Part shown: one piece after another, positions 58,300 through 64,000 of the stretch
How positions within the stretch are numbered: the stretch's first letter is position 1
How the letters are laid out: each line of letters begins with the position of its first letter
From: Pseudoxanthomonas sp. Root65
GTDB lineage: Bacteria; Pseudomonadota; Gammaproteobacteria; Xanthomonadales; Xanthomonadaceae
Reading direction: 5' to 3'
Length of the DNA: 64,000 nucleotides
Assembly: GCF_001427635.1 (NCBI RefSeq)
Contig: NZ_LMHA01000002.1
Span: 186,001-250,000 of the forward strand
The notes under the pieces: model-generated
Told to the model about the DNA's origin: nothing
The model's database searches: none
The model's input: the letters and a program-made list of their open reading frames with translations, nothing else
Position numbers and translations under genes: made by a program

Positions 58300-58731
58300 T
58301 CAGCGCGCGTAGCGGGTCTTCTTTTCCTGCACCTTGCCGGCGGCGGCCGTCATCACCACGCGCGGGCGCAGCCACTGGGCGAAGGCCGCTTCGCTGATCG
58401 TGCCGTCCGAGAGACCGATCATCATGGCGTACTTTTCTTCATCGCCCGCAACCAGATCGCCGCCATTGAGGCGCAGGAACACGCGATAGCAGACATGCGC
58501 CGTGCGCTTGTTGCCGTCGACGAACGGATGATTGCGTGCCAGGCCGAACGCAAGGCTGGCGGCCAGGTCGGCCAGATCCGGTGGCGGGTCACCATAGGAG
58601 TGGCGTTGCTGCGGGCGCGCGAGTGCGGCTTCGAGCAGGCCTTCGTCGCGCACACCGCTGCCGCCGCCATGCTCGGCGAGCTGCCGATCATGCAGGGCCA
58701 GCGCCAAGGGGGACGTGATCCAGACGATCAT
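58300..58731 (-). CDS. doc: Doc-type toxin (death-on-curing Fic family)
   Basis: 143 residues from MIVWITSPLALALHDRQLAE. The motif HPFVDGNKRTAHVCYRVFL is the Doc variant of the Fic motif (NKR instead of NGR), typical of kinases that phosphorylate and inactivate EF-Tu. GVRDEGLLEAALARPQQRHSY is the family's N-terminal signature. ATG 58731 overlaps the stop of the 45-residue gene by 4 bp. Third gene of the operon; the antitoxin is an AbrB-type protein. Confidence 0.9.
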   Translation of the reverse strand: MIVWITSPLALALHDRQLAEHGGGSGVRDEGLLEAALARPQQRHSYGDPPPDLADLAASLAFGLARNHPFVDGNKRTAHVCYRVFLRLNGGDLVAGDEEKYAMMIGLSDGTISEAAFAQWLRPRVVMTAAAGKVQEKKTRYAR

Positions 58732-58865
58732 CGGCGCGCGTCCTGCGCCAGGCGCGCCAACAGGCCGCGACGCCGGCGCATCACCTGCCCGGCGACACGC
58801 CAGGCATCGGCCTCGATGCGATCGCGACGGAACAGCACGCACAGGAACCGCGGCAGCATGGCCAT
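58728..58865 (-). CDS. 45-residue basic peptide between antitoxin and Doc
   Basis: Sequence begins MAMLPRFLCVLFRRDRIEAD and ends VMRRRRGLLARLAQDARR. It is cationic, with a hydrophobic start. It begins one base after the antitoxin stop (TGA-C-ATG) and overlaps the Doc start (ATGA), so both junctions show translational coupling, the main argument that it is a gene. It has no recognised family. Possible roles are a third toxin-antitoxin component or simply a coupling leader. Confidence 0.55.
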   Translation of the reverse strand: MAMLPRFLCVLFRRDRIEADAWRVAGQVMRRRRGLLARLAQDARR

Positions 58866-58866
58866 G

Positions 58867-59088
58867 TCACTGCGCCAGCTTGTGCAGGACCTGCCGGTCC
58901 TCGCGCATCACCTGCTCGGCCACCTCCATCTGCTCGGCGAGCGTGGGGTCGTACACGGTCAGGCGGATGCCGTCGGGCGTCTCCAGCGCATGCAGTTCGT
59001 CGCCCTTTTCCAGGCGCAGCCGCGCCAGCAGTTCACGGGGCAGGATGACCCCGGCCGAGTTGCCGATGGTGGTGATCTTGAGCTTCAT
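58867..59088 (-). CDS. AbrB/MazE-type antitoxin
   Basis: 73 residues. The N-terminal SpoVT/AbrB swapped-hairpin domain reads KITTIGNSAGVILPRELLAR then LRLEKGDELHALETPDGIRL. The C-terminal helical tail (QMEVAEQVMREDRQVLHKL) would bind and neutralise the toxin. First gene of the operon, so it probably binds the operator at 59104-59126 and represses its own transcription. Confidence 0.88.
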   Translation of the reverse strand: MKLKITTIGNSAGVILPRELLARLRLEKGDELHALETPDGIRLTVYDPTLAEQMEVAEQVMREDRQVLHKLAQ

Positions 59089-59103
59089 GACAGAGAGGTC
59101 CAG

Positions 59104-59126
59104 GCGTTATAACGGACGTTATACGC
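59104..59126 (-). promoter_or_regulatory. inverted-repeat operator/promoter of the doc operon
   Basis: GCGTTATAACG and CGTTATACGC form an inverted repeat separated by GA, one base asymmetric, 15-38 bp before the antitoxin start. It contains TATAAC on the minus strand, a plausible -10 box. AbrB-type antitoxins bind such sites, so autoregulation is likely. Confidence 0.6.
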
Positions 59127-59360
59127 GGGCCGGGGGAGGCTGGCAAGCGGCGGGCGCGGGGAGGGCACGTGCCGTTGCGGTGCGGCGCGGGGGAGCGACG
59201 CGAGGACGGTCCTTGTCAGCGTCACGGTGGTGCGGGGCAGACGCGCTTATGTGACATGTGCTGCACAATGGCGCATGCGACGGCCGATGGTCGCGGCCCG
59301 GCATCATCCTTGGGCCATCACGGTCGCTAACGTCTTCAGGAGGAAAGCGCAGGACGTTCC

Positions 59361-61472
59361 ATGGAGACAGGACTCATCGCGACCTATGTGCCGGAATTGG
59401 TGGTCACCTCGTTCGTGGTGGCCGTGGCGGCCTCGTATGCGGCGCTGAAGACCACCGGACGGATCCGCGCCAGCGACGCCGTGGCCCGGCGCTGGTGGCT
59501 GGCCGGTGGCGCGCTGGCGATGGGCATCGGCGTGTGGTCGATGCACTTCATCGGCATGCTGGCGCTGCGCCTGCCCATTCCGCTGGGCTACGACATCGGC
59601 GTGACCGTGCTGTCGCTGCTGATGGCGGTGGCGGCCAGCGCTTATGCGCTGTGGCTGGTCACGCGCGACCGGATGGGGCGGCTGCGCCTGCTCAGCGGCG
59701 CGGTGGTGATGGGGCTGGGCATCGCGGCGATGCATTACGTGGGCATGGCGGCCATGCGCATGCAGCCGGCGATCATCTACCAGCCGGTGTGGTTCGCCGC
59801 CTCGCTGCTGATCGCCATCGGTGCCGCCGGTGCGGCGCTGGCGATCGCCTACCGCCTGCGCGACAACGCGCGCCACGAACGGCTGCATCGCGCACTCGCC
59901 GCCGGCGTGATGGGCGTGGCCATCGTGGGCATGCACTACACCGGCATGGCCGCCGCGCACTTCCCCGCCGGTTCGATCTGCAGCGCCGCGTTGCGCGATG
60001 GCCTGTCGCCGGACTCGCTGGCCTGGCTGGTGGTGGTGGTGAACACCGCCGTGCTGGGCACCGCGATCGGCGCCAGCGCGCTGGACCGGCTGCTGCACGA
60101 GCGCACCGCGCGCCTGTCCGATTCGCTGCAGCAGGCCAACCGGCAGTTGACCCATCTGGCCATGCACGACGCGCTGACCGGCCTGCCCAACCGGCTGATG
60201 CTGATCGAGCGGCTGCAGTCGCGCATGCTGCACGCGCAGCTGCACGGCGAGCGGTTCGCGGTGCTGTTCATCGATCTGGACGGCTTCAAGGGCGTCAACG
60301 ATGCATTCGGCCACCACGTGGGCGATGCGCTGCTGGTGCGCGTGGCCGACATGCTGCGGCGCATGGCGACGCCCACCGACACGGTGGCGCGGCTCGGTGG
60401 CGACGAGTTCGTCATGGTCACCTCCGTGGCCGAGGCGGGCGAGGCCAGCGTGCGCGGCGAACGCCTGCTGGGATGCCTGTCCGAAGCGACGCGGCTGCAG
60501 GAAAACGACGACGTGACGGTCAGCGCCAGCATCGGCATTGCGCTGTATCCCGGCGATGGTGAGGACGCGCAGGCGCTGCTCGCGCATGCGGACGCGGCGA
60601 TGTATTACATCAAGCAGGCGGGCCGCAACGGCTTGGCGCTGTACGCACCGGCGATGGGCGAGGAAGCGCTCGGCCAGCTGCAACTGACCTACGAACTGCG
60701 CAAGGCGCTCGACCGCGGGCAACTGGTGCTGCACTACCAGCCGCAGATCCGGGCCGCCGACAACGCCATGGCCGGCATGGAGGCGCTGGTGCGCTGGCAG
60801 CATCCGCGGCTGGGCCTGGTGATGCCGGACCGCTTCATCGCCTTGGCCGAGCGTGCGGGTCTGATTGTCGATCTCGGCCAGTGGGTGCTGGATGAAGCCT
60901 GCCGGCAATGGGCGGCATGGCGACGTGCCGGCGCGCGCGTGCCGAGCGTGTCGGTGAACCTGTCGCCGGTGCAGGTGCGCGGCGACAGCCTGGTGGCGCA
61001 GGTGACCGCCGCGATGCGCCGCCATGGCTTGCCGGCCGGCGCACTGACGCTGGAAATCACCGAGTCGATCGCGATGCTGGAACCCGACCGCACCGTGCAG
61101 GTACTCACGCAGCTGGTGGAGGCTGGGGCGCGCATCTCGGTGGACGATTTCGGCACCGGCTATTCCAGCCTGTCGTACCTGGCCTGCCTGCCGGTACACG
61201 AACTGAAGGTGGACCGGCAGTTCGTGCGTCAGATGACCAGCGGTCCGCGCCACGCGGCCATCGTGCAGTCGGTGGTGCTGCTCGGTCAGCAGCTCGAGCT
61301 GGACGTGGTGGCCGAGGGCGTGGAAACGCTGGAGCAGAAGCAGATGCTGGTGGCGATGGGCTGCCACCGCCTGCAGGGTTACTACATCGGCCAGCCGCGC
61401 CCGGTGGAGGAGATGCCGGTGTCATCGCTGGTGCGGCACGAACCCTTCGCCGCCTGGGGTACGCACGGGTAG
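59361..61472 (+). CDS. MHYT-GGDEF-EAL membrane protein
   Basis: 703 residues. Seven membrane helices carry the MHYT sensor (SMHFIGMLALRL, MHYVGMAAMRM and MHYTGMAAAHF), which may bind copper and sense O2, CO or NO. The GGDEF domain has ARLGGDEFVMV; no RxxD inhibitory site is seen just before it (TPTD at that place). The EAL domain keeps EALVRW, VNLSPVQ, LEITES, DDFGTGYSSL, KVDRQFV and AEGVET, so it should hydrolyse cyclic di-GMP. Net activity cannot be read from sequence. It stands alone. The 272 bp upstream contain only the doc operator. Confidence 0.93.
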   Translation: METGLIATYVPELVVTSFVVAVAASYAALKTTGRIRASDAVARRWWLAGGALAMGIGVWSMHFIGMLALRLPIPLGYDIGVTVLSLLMAVAASAYALWLVTRDRMGRLRLLSGAVVMGLGIAAMHYVGMAAMRMQPAIIYQPVWFAASLLIAIGAAGAALAIAYRLRDNARHERLHRALAAGVMGVAIVGMHYTGMAAAHFPAGSICSAALRDGLSPDSLAWLVVVVNTAVLGTAIGASALDRLLHERTARLSDSLQQANRQLTHLAMHDALTGLPNRLMLIERLQSRMLHAQLHGERFAVLFIDLDGFKGVNDAFGHHVGDALLVRVADMLRRMATPTDTVARLGGDEFVMVTSVAEAGEASVRGERLLGCLSEATRLQENDDVTVSASIGIALYPGDGEDAQALLAHADAAMYYIKQAGRNGLALYAPAMGEEALGQLQLTYELRKALDRGQLVLHYQPQIRAADNAMAGMEALVRWQHPRLGLVMPDRFIALAERAGLIVDLGQWVLDEACRQWAAWRRAGARVPSVSVNLSPVQVRGDSLVAQVTAAMRRHGLPAGALTLEITESIAMLEPDRTVQVLTQLVEAGARISVDDFGTGYSSLSYLACLPVHELKVDRQFVRQMTSGPRHAAIVQSVVLLGQQLELDVVAEGVETLEQKQMLVAMGCHRLQGYYIGQPRPVEEMPVSSLVRHEPFAAWGTHG

Positions 61473-61499
61473 GCGGGCATCGCACAGTACGGCATAAAG

Positions 61500-61531
61500 A
61501 AGCGCCTGCGGCCTCGTCACCGCAGGCGCTT
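61500..61531 (-). terminator. shared hairpin between convergent genes
   Basis: AAGCGCCTGCGG pairs with CCGCAGGCGCTT (12 bp) around CCTCGTCA. On the minus strand it is followed by TTCTTTATGCC, so it works best as the terminator of the glycine-zipper gene and may also stop the GGDEF-EAL transcript. Confidence 0.8.
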
Positions 61532-61559
61532 GCGGCGCCCGTCCTGTCGAACGATGCGC

Positions 61560-61919
61560 TTACCGGTAGACGCGCTCGCAACGGCGCTCGACCACGCGGT
61601 CGCCCTTGGTCTCCTGGCTGTTGCCCTGCACCTTGCGGCCGATCGCGCCGCCGGCCACGGCACCGCCGACAGTGGCGACCTTCTTGCCACTGCCGCTGCC
61701 GACCTGGTTGCCCAGCAGACCGCCGACCACGGCGCCGATGGCGGTGCCGGCCACGCGGTTGGGATCGCGGCTGTTCTTCTGGACTTCCACGTTGCGGCAT
61801 TCGACCTTGCTGCCGTCGTTGAAGCGGCGACCTTCGTCCTGCGGACCATAGGTCTGCGCAGCGGCGGCCGACATCACCGACAGCAGGCCAAGCGAGAGCA
61901 GATAGCGGGAAATGGTCAT
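61560..61919 (-). CDS. secreted glycine-zipper 2TM-domain protein
   Basis: 119 residues. MTISRYLLSLGLLSVMSAAA is a signal peptide, cleaved before QTYGPQDEG. The glycine zipper is GTAIGAVVGGLLGNQVGSGS and VATVGGAVAGGAIGRKVQG, the pattern of SlyB/PcpA-type outer-membrane proteins, with KVECRNVEVQ and RVVERRCERVYR each holding one Cys. AAGGAG is well placed before the ATG. Probably involved in envelope stability. Confidence 0.85.
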   Translation of the reverse strand: MTISRYLLSLGLLSVMSAAAAQTYGPQDEGRRFNDGSKVECRNVEVQKNSRDPNRVAGTAIGAVVGGLLGNQVGSGSGKKVATVGGAVAGGAIGRKVQGNSQETKGDRVVERRCERVYR

Positions 61920-62128
61920 GACAGATCTCCTTCAGTGGAATTGCCCGCAAAGGCTGCGCGTGCATTCGCGAAAGCGGGGTGAAGCCCCGTTTGGCTGTTC
62001 ATGTCGTGGTGCGCCGATCGTGACGCCAGTACGACAAACATGACGCTCGGCTGACGACGGCGGCTGGCGTTGACGGGCGCGTGACGCGTCCGCGCCTAGC
62101 GTGTCTCCATTCCCGACGAGAAAGCGCC

Positions 62129-62620
62129 ATGCATACGCCTGAAGAACTGGAAAAGAAGCTGTGGAAAGCGATCAAGTCCGACCGCACGCTGATGCTCGGC
62201 CTGGACGGCGTAGAGGACGGCCATACGAGACCGATGACGGCCTTGCTGGAGCATGACGGGCGGGGTCCGCTGTGGATCTTCACCGCGACGGACAACCGGC
62301 TGGCGCAGCAGACCCTGTCGCCGCAGCGTGCGATCGCCACCTTCGCGTCGATGGGGCATGACCTCTTCGCCAGCGTGCAGGGCTCATTGGTGCGCGACGA
62401 CGACCGCGCGGTGATCGAGCGCCTGTGGAACCCCTTCGTGGCGGCCTGGTATGAAGGCGGCAAGGACGATCCCAAGCTCGCCCTGCTGCGTTTCGATGCC
62501 GAACACGCAGAGATCTGGCTCAACGAGCACAGCCTGCTCGCCGGCGTGAAGATGCTGCTCGGCGTTGACCCGAAAGAGGACTACCAGGACAAGGTGGCCG
62601 AGGTGAACCTGCGCGGCTGA
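62129..62620 (+). CDS. pyridoxamine 5'-phosphate oxidase-like stress protein
   Basis: 163 residues starting MHTPEELEKKLWKAIKSDRT. LMLGLDGVEDGHTRPMTALL and GPLWIFTATDNRLAQQ are strands of a flavin-reductase-like split barrel; ERLWNPFVAAWYEGGKDDPK and AEIWLNEHSLLAGVKMLLG are signatures of the general stress protein 26 group, which binds FMN/FAD. The exact reaction is unknown. About 209 bp upstream of it, including the start of the divergent glycine-zipper gene, hold no other gene. Confidence 0.85.
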   Translation: MHTPEELEKKLWKAIKSDRTLMLGLDGVEDGHTRPMTALLEHDGRGPLWIFTATDNRLAQQTLSPQRAIATFASMGHDLFASVQGSLVRDDDRAVIERLWNPFVAAWYEGGKDDPKLALLRFDAEHAEIWLNEHSLLAGVKMLLGVDPKEDYQDKVAEVNLRG

Positions 62621-62783
62621 GGCCGCGGTCGGTGTAGGCCATAGGTCACGGTTTCCCCAACGGCACATGACGTCGGCTGCCACACGGTGGCCGGCGTCGT
62701 GTCGTGCGTACGTCACAGGGGAAAGCCGACATGCGGGAACAGGGGCGCGCATCGGCGATCACTCACATCGGACACCTCGCCCC

Positions 62784-63089
62784 ATGTTGTTCTATTCGCA
62801 CACTCATCTGCACGCCGCGCTGGAGCGGTTGGAAACCAGCGATGCCCGCACCACCGGCCAATTCGAAGCGCTGACGGTCTGGGTTGCCGCGCTGGTACAG
62901 ACCCATCCCGATGGCGAGCGCCTGCGGGCTGCTGCGCAGACCCTGTCGGCACGCAATCCGTTCCGTGCGATTTGCCAGTACCAGGAAGAAGTGGCGGCCT
63001 ACGACGCCACGTTCTGCCAACTGCAGTCACTGGTCGCTGCTTCCGAAATCCCCCCACGCGTGCGCATGCCGTTGCCGCCCAACGTCTGA
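62784..63089 (+). CDS. hypothetical protein
   Basis: 101 residues, MLFYSHTHLHAALERLETSD onward, mostly helical, with LTVWVAALVQTHPDGERLRA and FRAICQYQEEVAAYDATFCQ, ending in PRVRMPLPPNV. No recognised family, signal peptide or motif; no strong Shine-Dalgarno. It is alone on the plus strand between the stress protein and a repeat-bearing gap. Confidence 0.6.
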   Translation: MLFYSHTHLHAALERLETSDARTTGQFEALTVWVAALVQTHPDGERLRAAAQTLSARNPFRAICQYQEEVAAYDATFCQLQSLVAASEIPPRVRMPLPPNV

Positions 63090-63516
63090 GGCGCGCCTCG
63101 TGCGGCACCGGCCGTCCATGCGTGCTGCGCGCGTGGGCAGCAATGAGTCAGCATGAGCAGGGGAAGGGTCTCGTGCTTCTCCTTCCCCCGTGTCAAGCGG
63201 GAAACGTGCCGCGAGCCCGGCCCCCGTACCTAACACGGGGACGCGGGAGTGGCGCTTCCATAAGAGGGTACCGCGCCAGCGATCCTTCGACGGGGACGCA
63301 CCTGCAGCCAAGCTGGGCGAAGCTAGGGCTTCGCACAACGGTACCCTTGTGGTCGCCGTGGCTGTTTCACCTGGATCCGGCAGGCCGCTGTCGCGGCATC
63401 GACCACGCCTGCAGTGTCGCGCGGCGTTCGCAAAGATCGCGTCAACGCCGTGCGACCGCACGTGCATAACTGCGCGCCGGATCACATGATGGCGTGAACG
63501 CGTGCTGTCGGGCGCT
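63090..63516. other. 427-bp gap with a decayed palindromic repeat
   Basis: 63175-63260 resembles the dispersed repeat family in weakened form (TTCTCCTTCCCCCGTGTCAA, then CCCCGTACCTAACACGGGG). AGGGTACCG at about 63266 and CGGTACCCT at about 63338 form a widely spaced inverted repeat. Open frames exist in both directions but none has family likeness or a ribosome-binding site. Confidence 0.5.
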
Positions 63517-64000
63517 TCAGCGTGCGGGCGTGGTCGGAGCAGCGCCGCTGGCGTCGATGAACACCGGGTTGGAATAGAACCACAGGTCCTGCCACGGATC
63601 TTCGCCGGGCACATCGGCGGGCGGTGTCGCGTCCAGCGTATTGCTGCCGCGTGCACGCACGAAGGCGCCGCGCGCGGGTACCGGCAGCGTCCACGTAGCG
63701 ACCAGCATGTCGCCGTCGCGGCGCCAGCTGTCGGCGCGCCAATGGCGCGTCTGCATCATCGGTGTGCCTTGGTCGCCGAGGGTGCCGACGATCAGCTCCA
63801 TCTGCGCCAGTACCGGGCGCGCGCCCTCGGCGTTCGGCCGCGAAGGCTGGCGCACGCGCAGTTCGATGCGCATCGTCGTGCCGACGGGCAATGCCAGGGT
63901 GTCGCCGAGGGTCGCCACGTGCGCGGCATCGTCGCCGCGCACCGTCAGTTCCAGCGCGTCGATCAGGTCGCCGGTGACGGCGAACATGCGGCCGTGGCGC
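63517..64000 (-). CDS. C-terminal part of a PHP-type metallohydrolase-like protein (5' end outside window)
   Basis: The frame is open to the window edge, so about 160 C-terminal residues are seen. HGRMFAVTGDLIDALELTVR resembles the turn after the metal domain in secreted PHP/CehA-type proteins, where NGRxFVTxGP is usual. Then come beta strands (TLALPVGTTMRIELRVRQPS, QMELIVGTLGDQGTPMM) and the ending DPWQDLWFYSNPVFIDASGA, typical of this group. The catalytic His/Asp residues would be upstream and cannot be checked. Confidence 0.6.
   Translation of the reverse strand, partial: RHGRMFAVTGDLIDALELTVRGDDAAHVATLGDTLALPVGTTMRIELRVRQPSRPNAEGARPVLAQMELIVGTLGDQGTPMMQTRHWRADSWRRDGDMLVATWTLPVPARGAFVRARGSNTLDATPPADVPGEDPWQDLWFYSNPVFIDASGAAPTTPAR

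Noticed and set aside
45554..58731. Fic at 45.6 kb and Doc at 58.5 kb as parts of one system
   Set aside because: They belong to different Fic classes (NGR versus NKR motif), lie 12 kb apart and sit in separate operons.
63027..63656. Minus- and plus-strand open frames in the 63.1-63.5 kb gap
   Set aside because: They cross the decayed repeat and overlap the ends of neighbouring genes; no ribosome-binding site or family likeness.

Overview
The window is high-GC chromosomal DNA from a gammaproteobacterium of the Xanthomonadaceae, most like Pseudoxanthomonas or a close relative. This is inferred from gene order and protein type, not from a search. The pointers are pyrG-kdsA-eno-ftsB-ispD-ispF-truD, surE-pcm-nlpD, rlmE-ftsH-folP and miaA-hfq-hflX-hflK-hflC-yjeT-purA. 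Dispersed palindromic repeats of the type CTTCTCCCCGC..GGGGAGAAGG..GGATGAGGGGC are also present. No rRNA, tRNA, CRISPR array or transposase was recognised.

Layout. 0-3.4 kb: the end of glutathione reductase, N-formylglutamate deformylase, an EamA exporter and a YbdK-type ligase. 3.6-5.6 kb: parE, with a second copy of its last 12 codons just downstream. 5.9-13.4 kb: a small secreted protein, then pyrG, kdsA, an NTR-like secreted protein, eno, ftsB, ispD, ispF and truD, packed with start/stop overlaps. 13.5-19.5 kb: a lipoprotein, an Smr protein, surE-pcm-exoD-like-nlpD (nlpD frameshifted by a 7-bp tandem duplication), an exo/endonuclease-phosphatase lipoprotein, an M15 peptidase, a Mth938-like protein and YhbY. 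19.6-26.6 kb: rlmE, ftsH, folP, a diheme cytochrome c lipoprotein and a large HzsA-like lipoprotein with one heme motif. 27-34.9 kb: the miaA-hfq-hflX-hflKC-yjeT-purA block, interrupted between yjeT and purA by a DUF559 endonuclease gene that sits between two ~220-bp direct repeats.

35-40.7 kb: three tandem paralogues of an unrecognised ~100-residue family, a 1009-residue propeller histidine kinase and an alpha/beta hydrolase. 41-51.6 kb: a type I restriction-modification island (hsdM, hsdS, an EVE-like plus NucS-like nuclease, a Fic protein, a small convergent gene, hsdR, a YgjP-like metallopeptidase). It ends in a 42-bp tandem hairpin array and an unknown 159-residue protein with a terminator. 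51.7-58.2 kb: a two-gene HWE kinase/receiver pair, then a run of small hydrophilic proteins, a second histidine kinase, a glycine-zipper protein, a host-attachment-type protein and a thioredoxin. This looks like a stress-response neighbourhood. 58.3-59.1 kb: an AbrB-type antitoxin, a 45-residue basic peptide and a Doc toxin in one coupled operon. 59.4-64 kb: an MHYT-GGDEF-EAL protein, a glycine-zipper outer-membrane-type protein, a pyridoxamine-oxidase-like stress protein, an unknown protein and the C-terminal part of a PHP-type protein cut by the window edge.

The best candidates for undescribed biology are the DUF559 gene between long direct repeats (with a decayed relative at 56.1 kb), the tandem WRLxFVRRP family after purA, the composition of the restriction island with its hairpin array, and the three-gene Doc operon. 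Functions are read from motifs and context; nothing here was checked against a database.
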